From: an uncultured Eubacteriales bacterium
GTDB taxonomy: Bacteria > Bacillota > Clostridia > Christensenellales > Borkfalkiaceae
Length of the DNA: 64,000 nucleotides
Assembly (NCBI GenBank): GCA_905209085.1
Contig: CAJLRM010000003.1
Span: forward strand, 62,001 to 126,000
Direction: 5' to 3'
Shown here: positions 32,962 through 42,971 of the stretch, piece by piece
How positions within the stretch are numbered: position 1 is the stretch's first letter
Layout of the letters: the number at the start of each line of letters is the position of its first letter
The notes under the pieces: model-generated
The model's database searches: none
The model's input: only the letters and a program-made list of their open reading frames with translations
What the model was told of the DNA's origin: nothing
Made by a program: the position numbers and the translations under genes

Positions 32962-33927
32962 ATGGATTCGGAACGCATTGCGTCCGCGGCTGAAAATCAG
33001 GGAGGAGAGGCGAGAGTCGCTCTTCCCGTAAGACAGCCTCCGAAAAGGCGCACTAATAAAGAAGAGATAGCGGGCACCGCTCTCGCTTCCATACCCCTGA
33101 TAGGATTTTTGATTTTCGGTCTTGTGCCCCTCGTGCTGGCGATGGCGATGGCATTCATGAAAATGCAGGACTTCGGCTTCGAAGGAGCGGAGTGGGCAGG
33201 ATTGGAAAACTTTAAAACCGTGCTTACCGATCCCATGTTTTGGGACTCGGTGGTGAACACCCTGTGGATGGGCACGAGTACGCTCATCAGTCAGGTGCTT
33301 GCCTTGATTATCGCTTATTTCCTCAGCAAGCCGATCCGCGCCAAAAAAGCGTTCAGAATGATCTATTTCGTTCCCTACGTCTGCTCGGTGGTCGCGGTGA
33401 CGTTGATGTGGAAATATATGTTTAACACAAACTACGGCATCATCAATCAGATGCTCGGAAAAACGGGCGACAACGCCATCGATTGGCTGGGAGATTCCGA
33501 CTTTTTCACCTGGGCAGTCATCATTATGAGCGTATGGTCGGGCATGGGCTTCGGCATCATCCTCTATACGGCGGCGCTTACGGGCGTCAATCAATCGATG
33601 GTGGAAGCGGCGAAGATAGACGGCGCCGGCGCGTTCCGCACCTTCTGGAACGTGGTGCTTCCCTCTATTTCTCCCACGAGCTTCTATTTGCTGGTGATGG
33701 GGGTTATCGGAGCCTTGCAGTCGTTTGCTGTCACGAACGTCCTCGCCACCGAGGGCGGACCTAACGGGGACGGCATCACCATCGTGTTCTATCTCTACCG
33801 CCGCGTGTTCAGCTATGTGGGAACGATGGGCGAAGCCAGCGCCAGCGCTTGGATTTTGGCGCTCATGATTATGCTCGTGACGGCGTTCCAGTTCTGGGGA
33901 TCTAAAAAGTGGGTGAATTATGACTGA
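32962..33927 (+). CDS. CUT1 sugar ABC transporter permease (MalF/UgpA type)
   Basis: 321 aa with six transmembrane helices (first about 37-60) after a basic N-terminal tail. The cytoplasmic EAA loop that contacts the ATPase reads EAAKIDGAGAFRTFWNVVLP. AAAGGAGG lies about 8 nt before the ATG. Its 3' end overlaps the next permease by 8 nt, indicating coupled translation and a heterodimeric channel. No ATPase gene follows; the UgpC-type ATPase at 14498 is the likely partner. Confidence 0.93.
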   Translation: MDSERIASAAENQGGEARVALPVRQPPKRRTNKEEIAGTALASIPLIGFLIFGLVPLVLAMAMAFMKMQDFGFEGAEWAGLENFKTVLTDPMFWDSVVNTLWMGTSTLISQVLALIIAYFLSKPIRAKKAFRMIYFVPYVCSVVAVTLMWKYMFNTNYGIINQMLGKTGDNAIDWLGDSDFFTWAVIIMSVWSGMGFGIILYTAALTGVNQSMVEAAKIDGAGAFRTFWNVVLPSISPTSFYLLVMGVIGALQSFAVTNVLATEGGPNGDGITIVFYLYRRVFSYVGTMGEASASAWILALMIMLVTAFQFWGSKKWVNYD

Positions 33928-34834
33928 GAAAATCATGAATAATCAGCCTGATACCATGGCTGCGAATATTAAAAAATCCAAGGCAAAACGCATCGGGGGA
34001 AGAGTGTGCGTCTATGCGGTGCTCATACTGTATGCGATCGTCATTATCTTTCCCTTCTCCATCATTATTTTAACGTCTTTCAAGACGTGGCAGGACGCCT
34101 CGTCGCTCACCTTCGAGTGGATCCCGGAAGGGGGATTCGTCTTGGACGGATACAGACAGGTATTCACGTATCGGGGAAATATGGACAATGCGCTCCCTAC
34201 TTTGATACAGAGTTTTTTGAATACCCTGATGTATATCCTTCCTCCGACGCTGATAGGGCTTTTTGCCTCTTCGATTTCGGCTTACGCCTTTTCGAAGCTC
34301 CGCTTCCGCGCAAAGGGCATTATGTATAGCCTGCTGCTTGCCACGATGATGATTCCCGGCACCATCACGATTGCGCCTCAGTTCTCTATCTACGACGCCA
34401 TCGGCTGGGTGGATACTCCGCTTCCGTTGATGATCCCGGGTATGTTCGGCGCGGCGGCGTGCGTGTTCTTCATGCGGCAGTTTTTCTCGGGAATCCCCGA
34501 CAGCATCATCGAAGCCGCCAAACTGGACGGCGTCGGCTTTATCGGCATTTTCTTCAAAATCATGGTGCCGCTTTCCGTACCCGCGTTGCTCGCGCAGGGA
34601 CTTTTGGGATTTATCGGCGGCTATAACGACTATTTCGGACCGTTGATTTATCTGCAATCCTCCGATTTATACAACTTGCAGGTGGCGCTGAAAGTGTTTG
34701 CCAGCACTTATGCGGATGAACCCAACGTCGTCATGGCGGGAACGGTCGCCGCGCTGGTGCCTACCCTCATCATCTATTTCGTCGCGCAGGATTACTTCAT
34801 CGAAGGGATTGCTGCCAGCGGAATCAAACAATAA
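33920..34834 (+). CDS. CUT1 sugar ABC transporter permease (MalG/UgpE type)
   Basis: 304 aa with six transmembrane helices (first about 28-50). The periplasmic loop after helix 1 has the family-typical TSFKTWQDASSLTFEWIPE. The EAA loop reads EAAKLDGVGFIGIFFKIMVP and the C-terminus QDYFIEGIAASGIKQ matches the MalG family end. It overlaps the upstream permease by 8 nt. Together with the binding protein it imports an oligosaccharide released by the surface enzymes of this locus. Confidence 0.93.
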   Translation: MTEKIMNNQPDTMAANIKKSKAKRIGGRVCVYAVLILYAIVIIFPFSIIILTSFKTWQDASSLTFEWIPEGGFVLDGYRQVFTYRGNMDNALPTLIQSFLNTLMYILPPTLIGLFASSISAYAFSKLRFRAKGIMYSLLLATMMIPGTITIAPQFSIYDAIGWVDTPLPLMIPGMFGAAACVFFMRQFFSGIPDSIIEAAKLDGVGFIGIFFKIMVPLSVPALLAQGLLGFIGGYNDYFGPLIYLQSSDLYNLQVALKVFASTYADEPNVVMAGTVAALVPTLIIYFVAQDYFIEGIAASGIKQ

Positions 34835-34860
34835 TCATTCAGTCAATTAAGGAGGACTTT

Positions 34861-37800
34861 ATGAGAAAACAATTCAGAGTGCTTTCCCTTCTCCTCGCTC
34901 TCAGCTTTACGGGCAGTATCCTTTCCTCTTGCGGCAGCCGCGACAAAAAGCCGAAAACGGTGACGCTCAAAGAAGATACCTACAATTCCGAAATGCTGAG
35001 CAAAGAGGAAAACGTAAGCGCGGGCTATAACAGCAATCTCTTTTACGTCAATACGCTTGAATTCCAGATTGCCGACCCTTCCGTCATCTATGTTTCGGAG
35101 GGCAAAGACGAAGGATATTTCTATGCCTACGGGACGAGCGACGAGATCGGCTGTCACGGCATTCAGTCCTGGCGTTCCAAGGATCTTTCCCATTGGGAAT
35201 GCACGGGGATCGCCTTCCAGCCCGATTACGAAGTGGCGTGGGCCGTCAATAACTATTGGGCGCCCGAAGTCATTTACGATGCCGAGGCGAAGCTGTATTA
35301 TATGTTCTATAACGCCTATAATCAGTATGCGAACAACAGGCTCTGCCTGTCGGTGGCTTACTCTTCGACGCCCGACGGTCCCTTCGTGTCCCCCGACGGA
35401 AGAAAGGACGCCGACGGCAACCTGCTCTCCGCGGGAAAACCCGTATTCGACGTGACGACGAACAATCCCGTCATCGCGGAAATGGAGAAAAAGAATCCCG
35501 GCTTTGCGCGCACGCACGCTCTCGACGCGAGCCCGTTCCTCGATCCCGTATCGGGAGATAAGTATCTGTATTTTAGCTATTACAACGATTACGGCGAAGG
35601 CTCTTTCGTTTACGGCATGAAGATGAAAGACTGGTTTACGCCCGATTATACGACGATGGTGGAGCTTACCTACCCCGGCTATAACACCGTAAAAGCGGGT
35701 ATGGATGGCGAGAACAGCCAAAAGGTCAACGAGGGCGGCGTCAACGAAGGTCCTTTCATGATCTATCATGAAGGCAAATATTATATGACCATCAGCGTCT
35801 ACGGCTATACGGACCCTAACTATCAGGTGAAGCAGGCCATCGCGGACAGCCCCTTGGGAGAGTTCACGAAAGTATCTCCCGACGACGGCGGCAAGGTCAT
35901 TTCCACGGATACGGGCAACTGGAACCATATCGTCAGCGCGGGACACCACAGCTTCATTCAGTGCGGCGACGAGCTGTTCATCGCTTATCATACCTTTAAG
36001 GACCGCAACAGCATCAACGGCGGCAGAGCGCTGGCCGTGGACAGAGTGGTGTGGACGAAAAACGCTCAGGGCGAGAACGTCATGCACACGAACGGCCCTA
36101 CGTGGTCGGTGCAGCCCCTTCCCGAATTCCTTTCGGGATATAAGAATATCGCGCCCGACGCGACGGTGACGGCGGACAATACCGACGCGGACAGCGACGT
36201 CAAACTGCTCACCGACGAAATGATCAAATATCAGGAGTTCGACCTCGCGGAAGAGTATACCGCCAAGGGCGGCACTTCTACGATCAAGCTCGAATGGGAC
36301 GATTTCAAGACGGTCCGCGGGCTGATGATCTATAACTCTTACGATTATGCGGAAACGTTTGTGGACGTTTCCAAAGTGGAATTCGAATACAAGAGAGCGG
36401 ACGGCTCGACCGCGACCGCCGTCATCGAGAACCTTCCCTTCGACTGGGATTGGAACGCCGAACTCGATTTCGAGTTCATGCGTCCGGGCGGAGCCGCCAT
36501 CGCGGAATTCAACGAAATGCCCGTGAAGTCGATCACCATCACCGTCAGTTCGGCGACCGACGCGGAGCATCTGGCGCTCGGAGAGATCATCGTGCTCGGC
36601 AAGGACGCGCCCTGCGACGGAGTGGACGAATTTAAGGCGTATTCCTATACGAACGCCGAATACGGCCCTTCCCACATCGTCGTGGACAGCCAGAACTTCG
36701 GAACGGTGCCCGGCACCGAGCTCTCCACTAATTACGGCTATGACGTATTGCACGACGACGGAACGGACGACGCCTATATTTTACAGAAAGGCGTAGCCGA
36801 TCAGTTCGCTTATTTCAAGGACGTATATTCCACTTCTTTCTATGCGGAGGCGGAGATCACCGTCACTTCCGGTCAGCCCTTCTCGGGGGATAAATATCCT
36901 AAGTTCGGGATTGCGATGAGCTGCGACGACGATTACACCAATACCATTTTCTACTATGTAGACGCCGTGAACTACACCAATACGGTGGTGGGATGCGCGC
37001 AGAGAACGCTGGATAATACCAATTGGGACTGGAACGCTTCGGAACAGCTCGTCACCGTGGACGGGATTAAGTACACGAACGACAATTACGTGAAAATGGG
37101 CGTTTTGAGAAAGGGCAACGAGTTCTATCTCATCTGCAACGATAAAGTGGCGATCTATTACGACAGTTTCAATATTTTCGATAAAGATCAAAAAGCGGCG
37201 GTCGGATTCCTTTCCTTCAATACGCCGATGAAGATCAAGAATTATTCCGCGACGGCGGACGAAGCGGTCATCGAAGAGATGAGCCGTAAATATGCGGACA
37301 GCATTTCGGGCGAAACGTTCGGCAAAGCGGGCAACTTTACTTCCACCAGCGGCTGGGACATCACGAACGACCGCGGCGAAAACCCGATTGCCGTACAGAC
37401 GTCTACGGGCGATCAGTACGCGTATTTCAAGAACATCAACAGCACCTCTTTCTACACCGAAACGGAGATCACCGTTACGAAAGATCTCGGCGACGCGTAT
37501 CCTAAGTTCGGACTTGCGGCGAGAGTGGGCGGCAACACCTTCTTCTTCTATATCGACGGTTCGGGCAATTACACCGCGCAGCGGGTCGGCTATGTTTCCC
37601 GCAACAACAACGGCGATTGGGGATGGGGCACTTCGTTAAATGCGGAAAAGGCCGTCAACCTCGGCAGCTATAAGGACGGGAAATACGTTAAACTCGGTAT
37701 GTTGAGGGACGGCAAAACTTTCAAACTGTACGTCAACGACGAGCTTGTCTTTACGGTGACGGATGTCCGCGGTTTCGGCGAATCGGATTCTTCCGTAGCC

Positions 37801-37878
37801 GCAGTGCTCACCTTCACGACGGGCGTCACCGTGCAGAACTATTCCGCAACGACGGATATTTCTTCCTTCAAGCAATAA
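34861..37878 (+). CDS. GH43 multidomain surface lipoprotein
   Basis: 1005 aa. Lipobox LSSC (Cys about 25). Residues about 60-400 are a GH43 five-bladed propeller with catalytic D72 (IADPSVIYV), D222 (ALDASPFLD) and E296 (VNEGPFMIYHEGKYYM), plus NNYWAPEVIYDAEAKLYYMF. A discoidin/CBM-like domain follows (about 428-605), then two jelly-roll modules (about 610-810 and 817-1005), each containing an A-Y-F-K-(D/N)-(V/I)-x-S-T-S-F-Y segment and Y-P-K-F-G. The modules resemble those of the SGNH lipoprotein at 27450. It probably cleaves arabinose- or xylose-containing glycan outside the cell, feeding the importer encoded just upstream. AAGGAGG precedes the ATG. Confidence 0.9.
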   Translation: MRKQFRVLSLLLALSFTGSILSSCGSRDKKPKTVTLKEDTYNSEMLSKEENVSAGYNSNLFYVNTLEFQIADPSVIYVSEGKDEGYFYAYGTSDEIGCHGIQSWRSKDLSHWECTGIAFQPDYEVAWAVNNYWAPEVIYDAEAKLYYMFYNAYNQYANNRLCLSVAYSSTPDGPFVSPDGRKDADGNLLSAGKPVFDVTTNNPVIAEMEKKNPGFARTHALDASPFLDPVSGDKYLYFSYYNDYGEGSFVYGMKMKDWFTPDYTTMVELTYPGYNTVKAGMDGENSQKVNEGGVNEGPFMIYHEGKYYMTISVYGYTDPNYQVKQAIADSPLGEFTKVSPDDGGKVISTDTGNWNHIVSAGHHSFIQCGDELFIAYHTFKDRNSINGGRALAVDRVVWTKNAQGENVMHTNGPTWSVQPLPEFLSGYKNIAPDATVTADNTDADSDVKLLTDEMIKYQEFDLAEEYTAKGGTSTIKLEWDDFKTVRGLMIYNSYDYAETFVDVSKVEFEYKRADGSTATAVIENLPFDWDWNAELDFEFMRPGGAAIAEFNEMPVKSITITVSSATDAEHLALGEIIVLGKDAPCDGVDEFKAYSYTNAEYGPSHIVVDSQNFGTVPGTELSTNYGYDVLHDDGTDDAYILQKGVADQFAYFKDVYSTSFYAEAEITVTSGQPFSGDKYPKFGIAMSCDDDYTNTIFYYVDAVNYTNTVVGCAQRTLDNTNWDWNASEQLVTVDGIKYTNDNYVKMGVLRKGNEFYLICNDKVAIYYDSFNIFDKDQKAAVGFLSFNTPMKIKNYSATADEAVIEEMSRKYADSISGETFGKAGNFTSTSGWDITNDRGENPIAVQTSTGDQYAYFKNINSTSFYTETEITVTKDLGDAYPKFGLAARVGGNTFFFYIDGSGNYTAQRVGYVSRNNNGDWGWGTSLNAEKAVNLGSYKDGKYVKLGMLRDGKTFKLYVNDELVFTVTDVRGFGESDSSVAAVLTFTTGVTVQNYSATTDISSFKQ

Positions 37879-37940
37879 AAGATTGGAATTTTTACCCTTT
37901 TAGGTAAAAGAAATGACCGAAAATAACAGTTGAGAAAGCG

Positions 37941-38000
37941 TATGCACCTTAAAAAGATAGACATTTTTTATCGAAAATGTTAAAATTTTTAAGGTGCATA
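37941..38000. repeat. 15-bp inverted repeat upstream of the GH2 gene
   Basis: TATGCACCTTAAAAA (37941-37955) and TTTTTAAGGTGCATA (37986-38000) enclose 30 nt that contain a smaller ACATTTT/AAAATGT repeat. The spacer and size fit an operator pair or a folded leader. A similar TAAAAATGGACATTTTGAG element occurs near 41291-41309 before the next lipoprotein genes. Confidence 0.7.
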
Positions 38001-38237
38001 TCCACTGTATGCGCGGCTTGTCGAAGGATAAGGCGGCGCGAACCTTATGGTGTGTTCCCATAACGCGAAAGGGGAGTCTTTTGACAAATTTTCCGTACTG
38101 CTTCGCTGCCCGTCGGCGCTTTGTGAATTTGACGGCGCGCGCCTTGTCTTACGAAAAATCGTCCTCGACATTCCTGCCTGCCGCGGATGCGGACGCGCTT
38201 AAAAAAACATATAAAAAGAGAGAAAAAAGGAGTTATC

Positions 38238-39989
38238 ATGGACTATCAGAGAACGGAATATCCCCGTCCCCAATTCCGTCGGGACGATTGGCTTCCCTTA
38301 AACGGCGAATGGGAGTTCGCCTTCGACGACGAAAACGCGGGCATTAAAAAAGGATATCCGACGGGCAGACAGGCGTTCGATAAACGCATCAACGTGCCTT
38401 TTTCCTATCAATACGAAGCGAGCGGAATTGCGGACGAAAGCGCGCACGGCGTCGTTTGGTACCGCCGCAAATTTACCGTGGAAAATTTTAAGGGCAGGCG
38501 TGCGCTGCTGTGTTTTAACGGCTGCGATTACGTGACGGACGTTTGGGTGAACGGCATTCACGCCGCCTCGCATACGGGCGCGTTTGCTCCTTTTTCCGCC
38601 GACGTCACGGATTGTTTGACCCGTCGCGGCGAAAACGTCGTGGTGGTGCGCTGTTTCGATCCGCTCGATCCGACAATCCCCCGAGGCAAGCAAAGCTGGA
38701 CGGGATCGCCCTTCGCCTGCTGGTATCTTCCCAACACGGGTATCTGGCAGAGCGTCTGGCTGGAATTTTTCGGCGCGGACTGTATCGAGAGCTATTCGCT
38801 GATCCCCGACGTGGACACCTGTTCCTTCTCGGGCGAGATCAAGACGCTGTACGGCGAGGCGGATGAGGCGGAAATTATCGTGTATTATCGCAGCAACCCC
38901 GTCAAAAAACAGCGTTTTTCTTTGGACGGACTGCATACCCGCTACACCGTCCGTCTGATGGAACTGGATTTTGTCGACGAATCCTTTTATTGGACGCCCG
39001 ACCACCCCAATCTTTTCTATGTCGATTTCAGACTGTATAAGGGCGGAAAACGCGTGGACGAAGCGCATACCCGTTTCGGAATGCGGAAAATTTCCGTGGA
39101 TGCGGACGGACAGATCTGCCTCAACAACGTGCGCCTCTATCAGCGGCTGATCCTCGATCAGGGGTATTGGAAGGAGAGCGGGATCACGCCCCCTTCCGCG
39201 GAGGCGCTCAAAAAGGACATCGAGCTTTCCAAGGCGATGGGCTATAACGGCGCGAGAAAACATCAGAAATTCGAAGATCCGTACTTCTATTATTACGCGG
39301 AAGAGCTGGGCTTTTTGACCTGGTGCGAAATGCCGTCCGCTTACAATTTCAACGCGGACGAAGTGGCGGCGATCACGAAGGAGTGGCAGGAGATCCTTGC
39401 CGTGGCGCGCAATTTCACCTCCACTATCTGCTATGTGCCCTTGAACGAGAGCTGGGGGGTCAGAAAGATACTCGTGGACGACGCGCAGCAGAACTTTGCG
39501 CGCACGCTGTACTATCTTACCAAGACGGTGGATCCAAGCCGCCTGGTGAGCGGCAACGACGGCTGGGAAAATCCCGACGCCACCGATATTTTAGCCATTC
39601 ACGACTATGCCTACGACAGCTCGCGTTTCGAGGAAAAATATCAGCCTGAAAACTACGACGCCCTGTATCCGCAGGGACGCAAACTCATGGCGTACGGCTG
39701 CGCGTATGCGGGGCAGCCCGTGCTGTTGACGGAATTCGGCGGCATCGCCATGCGCGGCGAAGCGACGGACGGCAACTGGGGCTACAACACGGGCGCGGGC
39801 ACGCAGGAGGAGTTTCTCTCCCGCTATCGCAATCTCATGGACGGCATCTATGCTTCTAAGGAGTTCCAGGGATTTTGCTATACCCAGCTCACCGACGTAC
39901 AGCAGGAAGTGAACGGCCTGCTCTATCCCGACCGTACGCCTAAATTCGATACGGAAAAATTGAAAAAGATCACCGAGCACAAGGAATAA
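38238..39989 (+). CDS. Glycoside hydrolase family 2, cytoplasmic
   Basis: 583 aa from the ATG at 38238 (AAAAGGAG upstream). Three-domain GH2 layout: sugar-binding jelly roll (about 12-180, NGEWEFAFDDENAG, GVVWYRRKFTVENF, WVNGIHAASHTGAFAPF), Ig-like domain (about 185-280) and TIM barrel (about 285-583). Catalytic acid/base E404 in PLNESWG and nucleophile E499 in LLTEFGG. The NES in place of the common NEP is seen in a branch of GH2 sugar hydrolases. No signal peptide, so it acts on imported oligosaccharides. Specificity (galactosidase, glucuronidase, arabinosidase) cannot be decided. It follows the importer operon but after a 360-nt gap with its own inverted repeat. Confidence 0.9.
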   Translation: MDYQRTEYPRPQFRRDDWLPLNGEWEFAFDDENAGIKKGYPTGRQAFDKRINVPFSYQYEASGIADESAHGVVWYRRKFTVENFKGRRALLCFNGCDYVTDVWVNGIHAASHTGAFAPFSADVTDCLTRRGENVVVVRCFDPLDPTIPRGKQSWTGSPFACWYLPNTGIWQSVWLEFFGADCIESYSLIPDVDTCSFSGEIKTLYGEADEAEIIVYYRSNPVKKQRFSLDGLHTRYTVRLMELDFVDESFYWTPDHPNLFYVDFRLYKGGKRVDEAHTRFGMRKISVDADGQICLNNVRLYQRLILDQGYWKESGITPPSAEALKKDIELSKAMGYNGARKHQKFEDPYFYYYAEELGFLTWCEMPSAYNFNADEVAAITKEWQEILAVARNFTSTICYVPLNESWGVRKILVDDAQQNFARTLYYLTKTVDPSRLVSGNDGWENPDATDILAIHDYAYDSSRFEEKYQPENYDALYPQGRKLMAYGCAYAGQPVLLTEFGGIAMRGEATDGNWGYNTGAGTQEEFLSRYRNLMDGIYASKEFQGFCYTQLTDVQQEVNGLLYPDRTPKFDTEKLKKITEHKE

Positions 39990-40143
39990 GCGGAAAAGAG
40001 CTTACAGAAAGCCCGGCGCGGCTTTTATCGAACGCTCCGATGAAAGCGGGCAAACAGGTATGCGTTGTCGTTCCGCGGAGAAGGATTTTTCCGCGGAACG
40101 ATTGCTTTTGTATGCCGATGAAAACTTACGAAAGGGGAAAAAG

Positions 40144-41037
40144 ATGAAAGAGAGGACAAAGGAGATCGTCAATACCGCGGACGTGGAATTTACGTGCCAG
40201 ATCGGAAACGCGGAATTTTTTGTGCTCTATGTTTCTTACCCTCTGCCCGAAAAAAATATCGAGGAAGAGAGCAAGCCCCGCCATAGACACAACTATTACG
40301 AAGTCGTCTATATCGAGGACGGAGAAGCGATTTTCGAAACGGAGGGCTTTGAGAGGGCGATAAAAAGCGGCGGATTTATCATCGAAACGCCCGCGTGCGA
40401 ACATAAGGTACGCGGCATAGAGAACTGCCGCGCCTTTAAATTCGGCTTTACCTTCATCAAAAAACGCGGCGAGTCGGATAATGTGTACGATACGTTTTTT
40501 CAGGCTCTGGGCAAGCTGGACTACGAGATCCGGGAAGGCGCTTCGCCTTTGGGCGCTTACTGCCGTCAGTTCGCTTCCTCGATCGGACGCTTCGGAAGCG
40601 TGTATCGTCAGCGCGCGGCTTTTACGAATATCGTCTTTTACCTTTTCGAAAGGCTTGCGGATGGGCTTTCCCTATCTCTCGCCAAAGAACAGGGGTCCGT
40701 CGAAAATAAAAACGTCAAAGACGTCATCGGCAACGCTCTCCTCTATCATTACACCACGGATATTTCCGCGAAGGAACTTTCGGAAAAGGTCTTCCTCTGT
40801 CCCAGGCAGATCAACCGTATCTGCCAAAAGCTTTACGGCAGAACGTTTAACGGTCAGAAACTTCTTTTTCGGGTGGAAAACGCCAAAGAGCTTCTCGAAA
40901 AGACGGATAAGAGCATTCTCGACATCTGCCTCGAATCGGGCTTCAATTCCACGGGCAGTTTTTACGCCGCCTTTTCCCATGAGGTGGGAATGTCGCCGAA
41001 AAATTACAGAAAAGCGAGCCGGGAAAGAGGCAAATAA
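40144..41037 (+). CDS. AraC family transcriptional regulator
   Basis: 297 aa from the ATG at 40144 (GAAAGGGG upstream). An N-terminal cupin-like sensing domain contains RHRHNYYEVVYIEDGEAIF and GGFIIETPACEH. The C-terminal double HTH (about 190-290) holds ISAKELSEKVFLCPRQINRI and the second-helix signature ILDICLESGFNSTGSFYAAF, then GMSPKNYRK. Such proteins usually activate sugar genes on binding a mono- or disaccharide. It lies between the GH2 gene and the LamG-esterase lipoprotein gene, and is followed by a terminator, so it could control either flank. It is a second regulator in a locus already having a LacI repressor. Confidence 0.92.
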   Translation: MKERTKEIVNTADVEFTCQIGNAEFFVLYVSYPLPEKNIEEESKPRHRHNYYEVVYIEDGEAIFETEGFERAIKSGGFIIETPACEHKVRGIENCRAFKFGFTFIKKRGESDNVYDTFFQALGKLDYEIREGASPLGAYCRQFASSIGRFGSVYRQRAAFTNIVFYLFERLADGLSLSLAKEQGSVENKNVKDVIGNALLYHYTTDISAKELSEKVFLCPRQINRICQKLYGRTFNGQKLLFRVENAKELLEKTDKSILDICLESGFNSTGSFYAAFSHEVGMSPKNYRKASRERGK

Positions 41038-41081
41038 ACGGATGAGCGCCCCGCGGATTCGCGAAGCGGCTCTTTAATGGG

Positions 41082-41108
41082 GACTTTCCTTTCGGAAGGT
41101 CTTTTTTT
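41082..41108 (+). terminator. Terminator of the AraC gene
   Basis: GACTTTCC (41082-41089) and GGAAGGTC (41094-41101) with one wobble, then seven T (41102-41108), 45 nt after the stop. The remaining bases to 41375 hold no gene. Confidence 0.85.
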
Positions 41109-41375
41109 CTTGGCCGCCGTGCCCGCGTGATCCGCCGCGGACAGGAGAGCCGCGTATGCGCCTTTAAAAGATCGGAATAAAAAGAGTTCCTTTTCAAAAA
41201 CCCTTTCCTGTCCCTTTTCTTAAAGACCGAAAAACAGAAGATTTCCTTTTTTCGGCAGTTTTTACATTTTATATTTTGCGGGAAATTTTAAAAATGGACA
41301 TTTTGAGAAAAAGTTAGCTAAAAGCCGATAGAAAAAAATCCGAAAGGGATGTATACTTATCTCAGGAGGATAAAG

Positions 41376-42953
41376 ATGAAACCAAAAAAAATTTTACAAG
41401 GGCTGATTTCTTTTCTGACCGCGGCTCTGATGTTTTTTGCGTTCGGCTGTGCGGCGGGAAAAGAGAGCGGAGGGGAGAACCTTTCGGGGAGCGATTCCCT
41501 GCGGGAATCTCAATCTTCCGAGGTCGACAAAGACGCGCCGCTCGCCTATTTTTCTTTCGACGGCTTGGACGCAAACGGCAACTTTTACGATCTGGTGAGC
41601 GGGAAAGCGGCGTATGCTTACGGGGAACCGCAGCGGACGGCGGGCAAAAACGACAGCGCGCTGGCGCTTTCGGACGGTGCCTCCTTCCTCTCCTTTGCTC
41701 CCGCTAAGCTGCCGACAGGAAACGCCGCGCACAGCATCTGCGCCTGGATAAAGCTGGATTACGGCGGCATCACGCCGCAGAGCGAACACGTGGCGGCGGG
41801 CTGGGGCAGTTACGAAAACATCAGCGATACGCGGCTGATGATCTATCATAATCAACTCTGCGTCACGTCTTTTAACGTCTGTACTTTTTATCCGATTCCC
41901 AAAGGCGCGGATAAGGATTGGTATCATTTGGCGCTCACCTACGACGGGGAAACGTATGCCATGTATCTCAACGCCGTCCTCGTCGCCGAGGTTTCCTGCG
42001 AGGGGATAGACATTCAAAATTCCCCCTTGTATATCGGCGGATTCGGGGACGGGATTCTTTGCTTTTCGGGCGGGATCGACGATCTTTACATATTCGACCG
42101 CGCCTTAACGAGAAAGGAAATCGTGACCTATAAAAACAATGAAGGAGAATTTGCCATGAAAGATCCCGATAATCTGCCTCCCCCGGGCGGGCAAGCGGAA
42201 GTGTTTTCCGCGGAGGAATCCGTCTTGGAAGGCGGATGGAACGAGTTTAGATATCTGGACGGCAAGACTTCTCTGCCCTTTCAGATTTTTATTCCCGACG
42301 ATTACGACGCGGCGAAAAAATATCCGCTGATGATGTTCCTGCACGGGGACGGCTCTAACGGACAGAGCGTGGAGAAGATCCTGCTCGGCGAAGAAGCGGT
42401 GACGGTGCGCCGCGCTTTGGTGGAGAAAGGCGAATGTATCGTCATCGTTCCCGCCGCGCCCTCGCCCTGGCTGATCGTTCCCAACGACGCGAACGTCGTC
42501 TATCCCTATCGGAGTTATTCCATGGACGACGCGGCGCCGAGCGCGCATCTCCTCGCCGCGGAAAAGCTGCTGGACGAATGTATCGCGCATTTAAGGGTGG
42601 ACGAATCCAAAGTCTATCTGACGGGATATTCGAGGGGGACGATGGCGTCGTGGTATCTGCTCTCCCAAACGCCTGAAAAATTCGCGGCGGCAATCGTATG
42701 CAGCGGGGCGGGAGATCCCGATTCGGCGTACAAATTCAAGGAGGTGCCCGTCTGGCTGTTCATGGGCGACGCCGATCCGTTGGTGTCGTATGACGATATC
42801 TGTAAGATCGTTTCCGCGTACGGGGACGCGGGCGGGGCGGATATGAAATTCACCGTCTGCCGCGGCGCGGGGCACGGCGTGGGAAATTGGATGTATGCGG
42901 AAGAAGAACTGATCGACTGGCTTTTTTCAAAGAGTAAAAAGGTTTCGGAGTAA
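41376..42953 (+). CDS. LamG-esterase surface lipoprotein
   Basis: 525 aa from the ATG at 41376 (AGGAGG upstream). Lipobox FGC (Cys about 25), then a Ser-rich linker. A LamG/concanavalin-like domain (about 55-250) includes SICAWIKLDYGG, DWYHLALTYDGETYAMYLNA and YIGGFGDGILCFSGGIDDLY. An alpha/beta hydrolase (about 275-525) of the Esterase_PHD/feruloyl-esterase type follows, with YPLMMFLHGDGSNG (oxyanion region), nucleophile S419 in GYSRG, D467 in GDADPL and H500 in GAGHGVG. It probably removes ester decorations from the target polysaccharide. It forms a pair with the lectin-like lipoprotein 18 nt downstream. Confidence 0.87.
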   Translation: MKPKKILQGLISFLTAALMFFAFGCAAGKESGGENLSGSDSLRESQSSEVDKDAPLAYFSFDGLDANGNFYDLVSGKAAYAYGEPQRTAGKNDSALALSDGASFLSFAPAKLPTGNAAHSICAWIKLDYGGITPQSEHVAAGWGSYENISDTRLMIYHNQLCVTSFNVCTFYPIPKGADKDWYHLALTYDGETYAMYLNAVLVAEVSCEGIDIQNSPLYIGGFGDGILCFSGGIDDLYIFDRALTRKEIVTYKNNEGEFAMKDPDNLPPPGGQAEVFSAEESVLEGGWNEFRYLDGKTSLPFQIFIPDDYDAAKKYPLMMFLHGDGSNGQSVEKILLGEEAVTVRRALVEKGECIVIVPAAPSPWLIVPNDANVVYPYRSYSMDDAAPSAHLLAAEKLLDECIAHLRVDESKVYLTGYSRGTMASWYLLSQTPEKFAAAIVCSGAGDPDSAYKFKEVPVWLFMGDADPLVSYDDICKIVSAYGDAGGADMKFTVCRGAGHGVGNWMYAEEELIDWLFSKSKKVSE

Positions 42954-42971
42954 AAAGGAGGGGAAAAGACG

